Source of the DNA: Ashinkailepas kermadecensis
Lineage: Eukaryota; Arthropoda; Thecostraca; Neolepadidae
Length of the DNA: 64,000 bases
Direction: 5' to 3'
NCBI GenBank assembly: GCA_034440615.1
Contig: JAOTOM010002331.1
Coordinates: 34,860 to 98,859 of the forward strand
The notes beneath the pieces were generated by a model. The model worked only from the letters and a program-made list of their open reading frames with translations, did not search any database and was not told the DNA's origin. Of this stretch, positions 10,500-22,385 are shown piece after piece; position 1 is the first letter of the stretch; each line of letters opens with the position of its first letter. The translations under genes were made by a program, and so were the position numbers.

Positions 10500-11377
10500 A
10501 ACTGATAGGCAGTGGTGTAAATGTTGATATCAGTTGCGCCTTATCTTATATTGTGTACAAAAATCATTCTTCCTGAAGGACGCTATTTAGAAATGCACCA
10601 CCGACATTCATTTGGACCAGGATACCATTCATATCAGCGTGTTTTCATGTTTATTCCACAAAATGTTCCCAGCTGAGAAATGTGCTTAAGAAGATCTTAA
10701 ACAAAGGGGCTTATGCCTCCTAGTTGGTTCAGTTACTACCATCCACGTATAGAAGTACTGTACCTGTCAACAATGAATAAACGTTCGTTGTTTTGTGTGC
10801 AACATGATGTAGATAACAGTTAATCGGAGTTCTAAGTATTCATATGGGACTCGACATTTCATCTCTTATATACACGATGGAAGATTGCGAGCAATTGATG
10901 TCAGATTGCCAAATATCGCTTGGGATTTTTCATCTTTATGTTCCAAACTCCAGATTGTGTCATCCTTAGCTATCTTCGAGCAAATTTTGTTCATCCCCCA
11001 CTGTCTCCGAGCGACTTTGCTCATCTGCACAGTCAATGACAAATGGTTTACAGACAGTCTCTCAGTCTCTTCCTTGCATGCGACGGTGACGGATTTAGAA
11101 GTTCCTATCGGCAGGACACTCCTCTTGGCGCGCCACAATTTATTCAGGGTGCGAAGCGACACCTATTGCTGAGGAAAAAATCGATGAAAAGCTGGAAGGC
11201 AGACAAATTTTCAAAAAGGAGCAAACGAAAAAAGCACGTTTTGGAAATTTGATGTTATCCAATCCCGATGGAGGGCCGCCACTTCTTCCCCCTCCCCATT
11301 GGACCCGTTCCTGATCGGCGACCAATTTCCCAGAATTGAATTTCGTCGGCGACCACCGAAAGGTTTTTTTGAGCCCT
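10500..11377. other. Unassigned; one 98-codon minus frame at 10,866-11,162
   Basis: The minus frame at 10,866-11,162 (LWRAKRSVLPIG...VARRQWGMNKIC) has normal protein composition but I recognise no family; it may be a fragment of a mobile-element gene. The stretch 11,230-11,377 is GC-richer and unrelated to the LINE piece that follows. Confidence 0.3.
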
Positions 11378-11775
11378 GGATCCTGGCACGCCTGCGCATA
11401 GGGCATACATATGCAACGCATGGCTACCTTCTGCGAAGGGAGGCGAAGCCTCCCTGTTCCCGGTGTGGTTCACCTATGACGGTTCGACTCATACTGTTTT
11501 CTTGTCCCAATTTCACGGTGGAACGCAGGCGTCACTTCGGTACCAATTTCGATACATTGTCGTACTGCGATATTTTGGGTGACAATTCGGAAATCGTCCA
11601 AACAGGTCAACTTTACCGATATATATCGGGTGCTCAGTTACACGTAGTATATCCATTTCAAAAATAGACCCATGCCGCTAAGCGGAATGCTGTGAAACGC
11701 GAGACATGGGCGCTACATAACCAGTAGCAGTTGATGCGCCCCTAAGCCCAAATAATCAATCAATCAATCAATCAA
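11378..11775 (+). mobile_element. I-like LINE 3' fragment (C-terminus plus tail)
   Basis: A 5'-truncated copy of about 400 bp. It starts in the C-terminal region of ORF2 (ILARLRIGHTYATHGYLLRR, then CSRCGSP..TVRLILFSCPNF, ERRRHFG), a zinc-finger-like CxxC...H...C segment found after RNase H in these LINEs. It stops at 11,667, then has the GGGCGC...GCGCCCC terminal hairpin and an (AATC)n tail. It is nearly identical to 39,283-39,668, so both are copies of one subfamily. The coding frame is open over the retained part. Confidence 0.8.
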
Positions 11776-12535
11776 ATGCCAAATTTTCCGAGCACTCGAC
11801 CACTCTGATCAATATCGCCAGCCAACTTCAACTGCAGTAAGTGATTGGCCCTTTTTGATAGCTGGGACGAATCATAATCCATGTTTAAAAAAATTACGTC
11901 GTTATTTGTGCTCTGATTGCATCATTTACGGCTGATATATGTCAGGTGAGCCAACAAACAAGTTTGTCTCAGATGCGCATATTTTGGACGTGTTGCGGTC
12001 TTTTGGCTGCTGTAAACAATTAATGCTTTGTTCTTTCTTGCGTGTATGATATTAAAAGACAAGGATCAATTGCCCTCCTCCCACAGTAAGGGTTATTCAG
12101 GTAGGAGTACAGCAACATTTAAAAACGGAGCCATGTATGGTGCGGTACAGCGGACGCCATTACAACCGTAAACAACCCGCTTGTAAAGTGGAGAGAATTT
12201 AATATTTTCGGGAGCGTCAAGAGGGAATCGTAGCATCTGGAAATGATATATTTCAATATTTATTCATAATACAGGTACTTCAGTCATAAAATAAAACGTA
12301 AAATGAAAAATATTCATCCGCAGGATATATACTACCACTTTCTCCCTAATATTGTATATATACTGGTAATCCAACGCCAAATTTATGTTCTATCCGGCAA
12401 CTCCTACCTCCCGGCCATGGTGCCAAATGCGGCCAGATCGGCTAGTTGTTTCTGTGAATTGAGCGTTTTTTTTAAAAACAGTGCCACAATTTAAATATGT
12501 TGGTTGAGTTTAATGTTGAATTTATTACTTCATAG
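11776..12535. other. No recognisable gene
   Basis: Moderately AT-rich sequence between a LINE tail and an RT fragment. No motif or repeat was found. Confidence 0.4.
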
Positions 12536-12946
12536 TTAAAACTTCTTGAACATTCCATATATACAGATAAAGTACATATATTTCAATGATATGCCCTTCA
12601 TACTAGACGAAGTCATCGACATTGCATTCCGGTGCTTATTGGCCGTCGTGAAAAGGGCTATTGTGAACGACCTACATTTGAGAGGGTTCAAGGATAGCAT
12701 CCAGCCTGCGGACCACCTGCAGAGGGAATCAATATCCCTCTGCAGGCGGGTCGCGTCTTTCACAGACGCTACCCTCCTAAAAAGAAATTTGACGTCATCA
12801 GCAAACATGAGACATTCCGAGTCAATCCTGGATGACAGCTCGTTCACAAACAGGGCAAATAACAGAGGGGCCAGCAAGCTCCCTTCCGGTACACCGGAAG
12901 TGATATCAGCCCAGTCCGAGGCCGCCCGCTGCCGGGTGATAGTCAC
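12536..12946 (-). pseudogene. Non-LTR RT fragment of a different clade
   Basis: Open for 136 codons. It shows SGVPEGSLLAPLLFALFVNEL (motif B region), the catalytic FADDVKFL box, and LQRDIDSLCRWSAGWMLSLNPLKC, the connection found in CR1/Jockey/RTE-type elements. This differs from the FVDD or FADDIAIW pattern of the I-like elements elsewhere in the window. The N-terminal side ends abruptly at a 20-bp minisatellite (12,948). The C-terminal side loses similarity after about residue 100. Clade assignment is uncertain; RT identity is not. Confidence 0.7.
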
Positions 12947-12947
12947 C

Positions 12948-13190
12948 GTTAAGTCTGAAAGGTCTTAATGAAGTCTGAAATGTCTTAATGAGGCCTGAAA
13001 GGTCTGAAAGGTCATAGCGAGGTCTGAAAGGTCATAGCGAGGTCTGAAAGGTCTTAGCGAGGTCTGAAAGGTCTTAACGAGGTCTGAAAGGTCTTAACGA
13101 GGCCTGAAAGGTCATAACGAGGTCTGAAAGGTCTTAACGAGGTTTGAAAGGTCTTCACGAGGTTTGAAAGGTCTTAACGACCTTTCAGAG
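12948..13190 (+). repeat. 20-bp minisatellite (GAGGTCTGAAAGGTCTTAAC)
   Basis: About 11-12 units with few variants (CTTAAC, CATAGC, CTTAGC). The right edge ends in an inverted snippet (CGACCTTTCAGAGGTTTCAGAGG). It abuts the 5' break of the RT fragment at 12,946. Confidence 0.9.
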
Positions 13191-13484
13191 GTTTCAGAGG
13201 TAGCAGACAATTTTCCAAAGCAGTTTTTAGCACATTAGCGTAAAATTCATCTATTAATCGTGCTAACTAATTGTTCTAGTCAGACGTAACAGACGTAGGA
13301 TTGCTCAGCGGTCACGAATCTGACCTCATATTTCGATTTGGTCTTTTTACCTTTTAACTTTTTGAGATATGAACATATAACATATGGGATAGAGCCGAAA
13401 AAACACCTATACATTCGAGGCCCGTAAATCCCGTAATAATTACGGAATTATAACAAATTTACATAACTAGATAGATCTCGACTG

Positions 13485-14058
13485 TTTGCGGGGCGTGTCG
13501 CGACCATGGATGTCCGTGCGGGGCGTGTCGCGACCAGGGATGTCCGTGCGGGGCGTGTCGCGACCAGGGATGTCCGTCTGGGGCGTGTCGCGACCAGGGA
13601 TGTCCGTCTGGGGCGTGTCGCGACCATGGACGTCCGTACGGGGCGTGTCGGGATGTACGTGCGGGGCATATCGCGACCATGTATATTCGTGCGGGGCGTG
13701 TCGGGATGTACGTGCGGGGCATATCGCGACCATGTATATTCGTGCGGGGCGTGTCGTGACCAGGGATGTCCGTACGGGGCGTGTCGGGATGTACGTGCGG
13801 GGCATATCGCGACCATGTATATTCGGGCGTGTGCGACCATATTCCGCGACGTGTCGGGATGTATATTGCGACATGGATGTCCGTGCGGGGCGTGTCGCGA
13901 CCATGGATGTCAGTGTGGGACGTGTCGTGACCGCGGGGCGTGTCGTGACCAGAGATGTCCGTCTGGGGCGTGTCGCGACCATGGATGTCCGTACGGGGCG
14001 TGTCGGGATGTACGTGCGGGGCATGTTGCGACCATGGATGTCCGTGCGGGGCGTGTCA
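13485..14058 (+). repeat. 30-bp minisatellite with higher-order units
   Basis: The basic unit is GGGGCGTGTCGCGACCATGG plus ATGTCCGTGC (30 bp, about 19 copies). In the middle (13,640-13,830) a 53-bp compound unit alternates a short form ending GTCGGGATGTAC with a form GGGGCATATCGCGACCATG plus TATATTC. Because 30 is divisible by three, frames on both strands stay open for 200 codons or more (Arg/Gly/Val-rich plus; Thr/Arg/His-rich minus). I see no evidence that any is translated. Confidence 0.9.
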
Positions 14059-14499
14059 ATCCTTGCCAAGCCAACAATCCTTGTCCTCCATCTAAAATTC
14101 ATAGCAGTTATAGCTAATGAATTGCGCATTGCGCCGGATTTGAAACAAAAATGTTAGTTGCTATATTACCACGATAAGAGATTACCTACCCTTCCAAGCT
14201 TCATATCTTCTTAAAAATTGACAACATTTAAGTTTCACAGGCCCTCGCCTTAGTATCCATAACGCGAGTCGGTTGAACAACTTTGCATGGAAAAATCGAA
14301 CGTATGGTTTCCTGTGCGTTTCGGGATTGGCCCATTCGAGACACCACAGATGTGACGTCATTGTTACGAGAAGGTTTGTAAATCGATTGCAACCCATGAG
14401 TGAAGTTATTAAATTATGCTGTAAATGTTTCTCCTGCGAGAACGGTTCAGTTTTGTCTACGAAGTATTATTACAGTTTTTTTTGCAACCAAAAACCTAT
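14059..14499. other. No recognisable gene
   Basis: Spacer between the minisatellite and the MULE remnant. The 77-codon plus frame at 14,273 has no known motif. Confidence 0.4.
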
Positions 14500-14925
14500 T
14501 ACGTGAAACTTGTCATCTTTCGACCTGTATTGTGGGCAGGGTCCACCGAGTATGCAGACCTGTATAGGGTCTGCATACTCTGCAGTAGGCCAAATCCCTC
14601 GACCAGGGTGGAGTGACTCTCCCCGTTCGTCACGATGACGCCGAGAATAAGACCACCAGCAACTTCCACAGTGGACAGGAGGAAAACGCGAGCCATGCTG
14701 CGGTTAGCTTTTTCACCGGCGTCGACGAACGTCACTTCATCAGCTTTTCGCAGTTGGTGGACGCGGGCCATCAGTGGTGTCTCTCACGATGGCGATGGTG
14801 TGATGGCCATCTGTGACGTCAACCGTCACATCCGACCGACCGTTGGCCAGTTGAATCAGTCGGACCTGCAGCGCCTCCTCTGCGCAGCTGTACGTGGCGC
14901 TGAATATACTACTGTGTAGCCGGTA
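14499..14925 (-). pseudogene. MULE transposase remnant, start of the DDE core
   Basis: The minus strand shows GHHTIAIV, then after a one-base shift SETPLMARVHQLRKADEVTFVDAG, VFLLSTVEVAGGLILGVIV and ESHSTLVEGFGLLQS. This matches a MULE-type transposase common in arthropods, with the first catalytic Asp in TFVDA, a VFLL..H..aGGlPLGV strand and a SE..L..gl..L helix. The downstream second Asp and CxxH region are missing. It is probably the same element as the N-terminal piece at 16,694-16,990, separated by the ORF1 fragment at 15,264-16,350. Frameshifted and truncated. Confidence 0.6.
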
Positions 14926-15263
14926 ACCAATACTTAGTTGATAAATATGCGGATGCGTTGAGGGTACTTTGCTTTTAAAAGTGCTTCAACAGCAGCTGGT
15001 CAATATGGTCAACGTGGTAGAATAATTCGTGTCATATGTGCGCACATGATGAATAGCATGTATGGTGAAGTTTCAAAACGCTCTGCTTCATGTGATAATA
15101 ATGGTATTAATTATACTATTGGCGTATATTGTGCTGTATTATTATATAAGTAGCATAATATGTACCGTTTTATTAAACTGACAAGTTGCACCAGTCAGTG
15201 GAACACGAAATAGTTTTTTTTCCCATCTTTAGCAGAGGCAGAGTGCCATCCGCTAGATATTTG

Positions 15264-16350
15264 TTACGCCCCCCCCCCCCCGAGTGTAAAAAAGGGCGGA
15301 GTGCTACTCTTAAGTAGCCCGCCATGACGTGGGTGGGAAGGGTGAGTGAGCGGAATCCTAGTTTGAGCACTGGACCCGGTCTGGCCCGGCCGGCCCAGAC
15401 GCGTTACCTCGCACACCCCCTGCGGCCCGAGCTCCGCGAGGAGCTCCTCTTCAGAGAGCTCCGCGAGCTCGGGCGCATACGCCGTCGAGAATGATATGTT
15501 CAGCCGATCGGCCATCTCGACTTCCGTCGCACACCCCAGGAAGCTCCCCTGGTTCAGTAGTACGCGGGCATGGGCCGCCTCCCGCACGCGGACCAGGAGG
15601 GAACCGGAGCGGAGGACCTTGGCGGAGATCACGCCACCGGTCCAGCCGTCCAGCTCCCTCGCGATCGCGAACGGGGAGGTTCGCGTCCAGGAGCCCTCAG
15701 TTTTCGTAAGGAGGACAAACGATTCACCCTCCGGGGGGTCGCGGGGAGGAGGCAGGCGGGCTCCAGGCCGGGGGCGGCGTCCTCCGTCCTCCGAGGGGGC
15801 GGGCATACCGGGGCAGGGCGGAGATTGTACCCGGCAGACAAGGGCGGAAGTGCGAGTGTGTGAGAAGGGCGCCCTGAAGGGGGGCAGACAAGATAGTCAC
15901 CCTGATGGGGTGCTGCAAGGAAAGGTGTGGAAGGAAGTGTCGTGAAAAAGGTGTAGAAAGACAAAGAGTTTTGGAGGGATTGGAGTAGCTAAACAGAGGC
16001 GGGGGCAGTCACGGTTGTGTACCGCTAGCCCGATCCATTGAACCAGAAAGGTACCCCTGTTAGCTCTATCCTATTGGGTGGGAGGGGACAAGGCAATCAA
16101 GGCTGGTCGCCGGTACAATTCGGTTTCCCGACGGTGCCCGAGGCACCGGTGGGCCGAAGGGGGTTTGGGAGGGGGGCTGCGCCAGCTAATCCGGCGAGCA
16201 ACCGACTAGTGGCGTCGGCCGGCTAGTCCGGCTAACAACCAGCTAGTGGTGCGGGTGTCTGACGTCACCCGGGGGTGGAGCTTCTCGCAGATGTCCTGGG
16301 AAGGACACCTACGAGACAGCTGGGAGGGGAGGGCGGGGCTAGAGGGCGGC
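15264..16350 (-). mobile_element. GC-rich LINE 5' region with ORF1 N-terminus
   Basis: The minus frame 15,264-15,806 (180 codons) starts with a basic, Pro-rich segment, then FVLLTKTEGSWTRTSPFAIA and DGWTGGVISAKVLRSGSLLV..VREAAHARVL, an RRM-like fold typical of LINE ORF1 (F-V-L-L beta strand, SPF.IA.L, then R.G.LLV strand), and ELSEEELLAELGPQGVCEVTRL. Upstream DNA to about 16,350 is very GC-rich like a LINE 5' UTR. Similarity stops near 15,370, followed by a C14 run (15,270-15,283). This ORF1 is of a different subfamily from those of E1, E3 and E5. Confidence 0.55.
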
Positions 16351-16693
16351 TGGCAGCTTCTGTTGCTCAATCACTAGTACGGGTTAGATACTAGATCTTG
16401 TCGAGCCATGACATGACGACACGAAAGAACATATTCCGAAGGCAATAAACTTAATTCTGGAACAATGTGGACGTCGAAACATTGAATTGTGTCCATACCT
16501 GGCAAGGTGTTATCCAACGTAGCTTATTAGTTTGGCCGGGCTAAGTATTCCAAGGTTTCAAGTTATAACACTAGTGTGCATGCATACTTAGGCAAGTCTT
16601 ATATTCGTTCATTTTCGTGATCATTCTTTTCATGCATTGCATTCATTCATACATTAATGCAGCCATTCATTCGACATACATGTCTCTATCGAC

Positions 16694-16990
16694 TTACCGG
16701 AGCATAGATTGGAGATCTGGTAGAATGGAACGGTCTGGGGCCGCGATATGGGCGTACTCCTCCCCATACTCGTCCACCACTTCCAGGTCCAGGGTTTGGA
16801 GGGCAGTGGAAGGCGAATGATGGAGGCGGAAACGATCGATCAATCTCTTCTTTGTCTCTTCACTCATGCGGTGATGCTGAAGCGCTGCAGGTGTGGTCGT
16901 GGGATGGTTGTGGTGACCCCACGCACCACCAAACCTCACTCGGCCTCGGGAGTTGAACTGCGGTGGTAGTTGTGTGGTGAATTATTGCTG
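16694..16990 (-). pseudogene. MULE transposase remnant, N-terminal part
   Basis: The minus frame has HHNHPTTTPAALQHHRMSEETK, RFRLHHSPSTALQTLDLEV and YGEEYAHIAAPDRSILPDLQ. The series HNHP, then a long helix, then SP..AL...., then YGE.Y...AaDRS..PDLQ is the segment preceding the catalytic core in arthropod MULE-type transposases. Length is about 82 codons. It ends abruptly at 16,694. With 14,499-14,925 in the same orientation and order, it suggests one MULE gene split by a later insertion or rearrangement. Confidence 0.55.
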
Positions 16991-18984
16991 TAGGGCGTGT
17001 CAACTACTGTCATTTTGTGCCCATGGAGTTAGTTGTCATGCAGAAACATTAGCGCAGTCCCAGGTCGCCGTTCACGGACACTACCTTCGCAGGATAAAAA
17101 CACGCATAGAGAATGCAAAAAGCATGCTTTCATCTGCTTCAAAGATGCTTCAAAGATGAAAGACAAAAAGCATGCGCGCTCACAGGCCATTCTCATCAGC
17201 GCCGCGTAGCAACAGGAGGGCAACGTCGTGTGCGCACTTCCCTATCATCAGCTAAACATTATCGCTGTGGCACTGAGGCCAAACAGGAAGTTCGCGGAGC
17301 TTACATGTCTATGCCCCTCGACGACACGATTCCAGAGGTCTTGCACCGATTTGTGCGAGCCTTGTCATCCCCGAAGAGGAATGTTATGCCGACCAAACGG
17401 GGATCTCCGAATTGTACAGCTCCGTGATTCTTTTAAAAACTCCTGATGCCTTCATCGGTCAGATGACGCCATCGGGTGCAGAGCTCGGGATGTCCACCGA
17501 AATGCATGCACGAAAAGCAACATTCGCTTCCTGTATGCTTAGCCACAGCATTCACCTGTGATCACTTCGAATGTTACCACATGCTATTATCAATTATTCG
17601 TGAAAATTGTGGTCGGCTGCCAGGCAAGGGCGGGCGGGACACTTGAAGCTAGGATACACTAGTTGCTGTTCAACTTCAGAACCTGTGAAGCTAGCTCCTG
17701 GTACTTGCACAGCTCCTTTTGCACCGCAGCCTCTGTCTGCACACCTGTCATGGAAGAAACGGCATTGCTCTCGATACACACTACCGCAACTACTGCCTCT
17801 CCCTCGTGCACTCGTATTTGTGTTCATATCACTTTTAATATGACTACGAACACTCACAGGATTCTCTTGGGTACGAAATAACCTTTCTGTACTTGGCTTC
17901 CATGTCAACCTGCGAAAGATAAGTGCAATTAGTATCAATACGTGCAGAAGTTAAAGAACTGACTGGAAAGTGTGCCAGCCATTCTTGCCAAGGAAATATT
18001 ATAAATCTCCTTGGTCTCGCGGCTGGCAAGTCCGGGCAGCAGGCTCATGAATACTAACGCTCCCATCTCGAGAACCTATGGTACCAACTGACCCAAGGCT
18101 ACAGTGCATGCAGCGCGTGCATTACCAATTAGAGCATCAGAAATTAGCGGCGGCAGCGGCCAAACGTATAGCACAGGTATAACAAGGATGGTGGAAATGT
18201 GTATACCGTCCCGCAACTCCTCATCAAATTATCACGCGCTTCGACGTGTTTTCCACATTTGATGCTTTTTCCTCCAGCTTATTTTTAGTGTGTTCAATCT
18301 GATCTTTAACCCGCGGTGGTCTTTTTACGCCCCACAACGGTTTTGCACGATAGAGAGGAATGGCGACGCGCAGCGTCGCGAAATTTTCCGTACCTTTTCC
18401 TCCATCTTGTTTTGTGCTTAACGTGGAAGTTTCAACATCGGGTAATGTAAGGTAACTTACCTAGCTCAGGTCAAGTAGGACTACCTCCAAAGTATTCACG
18501 ATCGATAACTCATCTAAATGAAGAGCTATGGATAAGAAACTTGGCGCGTTAGTGCAATTAGGCAGCGTGCCTGCAAAACCTACATTTGGGATTGATGTTC
18601 GAGGTCAGGTCAGTAACCTAAGGTCACTGTCAATTTTGGCCAATGGTGGACCAATGCGATTATTTTTGTAACCCACTGTGCAATTTGCTCTCAAATAGCG
18701 TGCGCTTTAGCTCTGTGGTTGGCAAGTGGTTGTGTTGGAGGTGGATGGTAAGGATTTGGGTACATTGGATGGACTGTGGGGCGGAAGGATGTAGGACTGG
18801 AGGCGGATGTCAGGGTAGAGTGGTTGGAGGTGGGTTGGGCGTCGGTGGATGGAAGCGCTGAGGATATGGGCGACGTTGTGGATGCAGGGGATTTTCCTGG
18901 ACGCTTCTCTCGCTGCGACTCCTGCCACTTCTCATCTCGTTCAAGGGGGGGGGCGCCACGATGATAATAAATCGCCACGCCGTT
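16991..18984. other. No assigned gene
   Basis: Several overlapping frames of 60-114 codons on both strands show no known motif. The part 18,690-18,978, read on the minus strand, is Ser/Pro/Thr/His-rich and starts next to a G8 run (18,946-18,953); it could be the low-complexity tail of an ORF1, but this is weak. Confidence 0.35.
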
Positions 18985-21724
18985 ACCATATGCAGTATAT
19001 GTTTACCGCCGGGTCAGATTATTCCACTTTTGAGCTATCACAAAAGGTGGGGCAGCCCATGCCGCCGGTGATGGTGTACGTGGACTTTAACGCCCATCGT
19101 CCTCTTTTTGGGGCTCAATGATGACGAGCCGTGACGCGCAACGGAACGTTTTATTCGAGATTTCCCACTGTGTCCTTAACACAGGGAAGTCAACCCATTT
19201 TACGTTGCCAACGAGGCAGACCTCCGTGCTGGATCTCACCCTCTGCGGTCCAGAAATTGCAACTTATTTAGAATGGATCGTGGACGGTGATCCGTGTAAT
19301 ATTGACCATTTCCCTGTTGGTCTCCATTTATTAAACGTTTTGTAAGTCGACGACCTTCCAAATGGACATTTAACCGAGCCGATCGGGATTCATTTTAAGC
19401 AAATCTTGAGAGTAGACTCCCCGACCACTCCGATGAATTTGGTATCTCCGTTGGGACGTTCACGACGGCAACTGTGCACAGTGCTCAGCAACACATTCCC
19501 TCGCTCATGAGGAATATCACTTCGAATACCTGTCCCGTGGTGGTCAGAAAAGTGCCGAGAGGCTTTGTGTGCCAGGAAGAGGGCGCTTCGCATATTTAAT
19601 ATAAATAGTTGTACGCCAAATTTAATAGCTTTCAGCACATCACGGACATTCGCTAGGCGTGCTATCGCCGAAGCGAAACGAGATTCATGGAAAGCGTACG
19701 TCAACACGTTAAACAGTTCCACATTAAATTCATCTGTATGGTCCCGCATAAAGCGCTTTTTCGGAAGGTATACCCCACTGCCACTTCCCACCTTAAACAT
19801 GGCCGGTTGAGACATCATCGACCCGGAAGAAGAAGCCGACAGGATAGGACGAGCCTTATCAGCACACTCGAAAAATAGGAACAGCGTGTGTTTTCGAGCT
19901 ACAAGGCTCGGTGCGAGGCCATGCCCCTTGATTTTTCAACTATAGACCTTGAATACAACATTCCATGTTATATTTCCGAACTGATTGCAGCAGTCAGCAT
20001 TCTGAAGAGCGTGACAGAGGGCACCGATACATTACATGATATGTTCAAACGTCTGCCAACAACAGCTTTAGGAGCACTCCTGAAAACACTAAATGACATA
20101 TGGACAACTTGCGCATTTCCACCTTCGTGGCGGAAAACAATTGTAGTGCCTAACCGTAAGCCAAATATAACCGGGAAGAACCCAGTGTGTTATCGCCCCA
20201 TCTCGCTCACTTGCTCCTTATGTTAGCTGTTTGAAAACAAATGGCGAATGTCCGACTAATGTGGTTTTTAGAGCGTAACAATCACCTCACTATGATTCAG
20301 AGTGGTTTCTGAAAACACCTCAGCACGCTTGATCTTGATCACTTGACTCCGATCACTGCACTCTAGTTTTAGGAAGCAATGCCATACAGCTGCGATTTTT
20401 CGGTATTGACGGATCATATCATACTGCATGGCGACATGGAATTATCATGAAGTTGCACCGCATGGGTATCAGAGGCTCCATGTTTGTTTGTTTTTGACAA
20501 TTTGCATTCGCTGCCAGAACTTTCCGTGCTAGAGTAGGTTTCCTCTCTGGCACATTCAAACAAGTTGACGGAATCCCATGGAAGTGTACTGAGTGTTGCA
20601 TTGTTTGCTATTGCCATCAATTATGTGCCATTGACAACTTCCGTAAGGAAAGCGCTAGTCGTGGATGATTTTGCCGTGTGGTGTTCCTCGCGCACCGTGC
20701 GCACGGTAGAGAAACAACTTCAGCTGGCTGTCGTGAAGGTGCAGGATTGGTGTGACAAAACAGGTTTCGCTATATCAACACCGAAGACCTTCGCAGTTCA
20801 ATTCTGCCGCAAACGCTCTTGCACCGATCCGGTGATTATGCGGAACGGAAACTGTGTTCCATTCCAGCCAGCTGCCAAGTTTCTAGGTGTGAATTGGCCG
20901 CCGATTGACATACAGCACCCACAACAACGACCTTGGGCAGAAATGCGCAAAAAGACTGCAAGTGATGAGTTCAGTCTCCAGATGTTCGTATAGCGCAGAT
21001 TGACCAGTCTTACTTCTTATATGCCAATATGTTGTGCGTTCCAAAATTGACTATGGTTGTTATCTTTATGACGGAGCATGTGCAAAAACCAAGCGTCGTC
21101 TTGATGTGATCCACAATGCAGCTCTTCGCATTGGCACTGGAGCTTCCCCAGCTGATAGTGTAATGGCAGAGGCACATGAGCTACCTCCTGCGCTGCGTCC
21201 GAAATTATTGGGGGCGAGATACGCATGCAATGTCTCCCAAAACCGAAAATATCCAGCCAGTCAGGGGATGTTCTCGGGGACATCAAGGCCACGTCAAAGG
21301 GCCCATAAGCAGCGTGGATTGCCTTTCTCCATTCGCATGGTTCCGACCCTCCGTGACGTAATATTAGGCCGGGTTGTGTGGCACCTGCTATTGCGCCGAA
21401 CACTCCCCTTGGCAGGTTGTTCCGGTACAAATTGACGTTAGTTTGTCTGGTTCGAAGAAAGGACAAGTAAACCTGGAAGAACTCCGCACGTTGGCATTAT
21501 AACCAAATACATGCATTTCACGATTTATCGCGGAATTACACACGGTTCCAAGTCCGTTTCTTCCGTTGGATGCGCTTGTGTCAGAAGACACGGTGTTCGA
21601 TCTTTTCGTTTACGTATGCACATGGATTTTTACTGCCGAATTGTATGCGATTTTGCAAGTGCTGTATTTATACAGGAAAACCAGTCCACCAAGCACGTGG
21701 TTTTCACAGACTTCCCAAGCTGAA
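18985..21724 (+). pseudogene. E0: decayed I-like LINE ORF2 (endonuclease-RT-RNase H start)
   Basis: Pieces in changing frames follow the ORF2 order. Endonuclease: PPVMVYVDFNAH at about 19,065, then a GDFNAHH-like region with stops. RT: ISELIAAVSILKSVTEGTDTLHDM, CAFPPSWRKTIVVP and CYRPISLTCSLC (19,888-20,226); GSVLSVALFAI..NYV and VVDDFAVWC (20,565-20,720); SKIDYGCYLYDGACAKTKRRLD (21,034 on). RNase H: FVVFTDFPS breaks off at 21,722, exactly where the E1 5' end begins. At least six frameshifts or stops. Its 3' part may be the piece at 39,128-39,668, but no clear target duplication links them. Confidence 0.7.
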
Positions 21725-22385
21725 CCCCCCCCCCCCCCCCGACGAGGCACCATCTTTCCGTGGTGGGAGGGGGGGCGATTGTGTGCCCCAAGGTCCCGGC
21801 GGATCAGGCCATTGGTCCAATGGTGAGGAGCGAGACAGAGTGCCTCACTCGTCCTTCCATCCATACGCCCCCATTACTATGCCCATCTCATCTCAACGTC
21901 CATGTCCTTCGCCTGGCCCGGCAACACCAACTCTCCCTATCATGAGCATGTAGGACGACTTCACCGGCCCTGCCCTCCAGCTCAGTTTTATCGGGATAGT
22001 CGTGCCCCCTCGGCCCGTCCCCCAGGGTTGACGGAGTCCTGGAGGTTGAGGTCCCCCGTCGCACGGTGCTCTCTTTGGTCCCGATATCCCGGAGGGGCGG
22101 GCGGGCCCGTAGGGCCCCATACGGGTCAAGCGGCTGGTCGCCTCGGGCTGGGGGCCTGGGCTTTGGCCTGGTGCCTGCCGGCCCGGCCGGCTGGGGTCAA
22201 GGGGTGGGCGGCGCTGTTAGTGCGGTCGGGGTGGTGAGTCCCTCTCTCCCGGCCGTGCGAAGGCGCCGCCTGCCCCGTATAGCTCCTCGGGCGCCTGGCG
22301 TCCTCCCGTTCGCGGGGTTGAGGCGTCCCCCCAGTTGGGCCCCTATGTGGTGGGGCGCCCGAGGAGCCGAAATCAAAACACTTGC
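21725..22385 (+). promoter_or_regulatory. E1 5' UTR, GC-rich, with 5'-terminal hairpin
   Basis: C16 followed by GACGAGGCACCA...TGGTGGGAGGGG can fold into a hairpin. The remainder is over 65% GC by eye and shares long blocks with E3 (36,517-37,185) and E5 (55,948-56,612), such as CGGGATA..CCGATATCCCGGAGGGG and GAGGAGCTATACGGGGCAGG on the appropriate strand. In this LINE group the promoter is usually internal to the 5' UTR; that is family knowledge, no promoter motif is seen. Confidence 0.6.

Noticed and set aside
12948..13190. Regular 20-bp repeats as a CRISPR array
   Set aside because: No spacers; units are head to tail, and the context is eukaryotic.
13448..14157. Long open frames (203-223 codons) on both strands
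   Set aside because: They follow from a 30-bp repeat unit without stops; no non-repeat domain and no start context.
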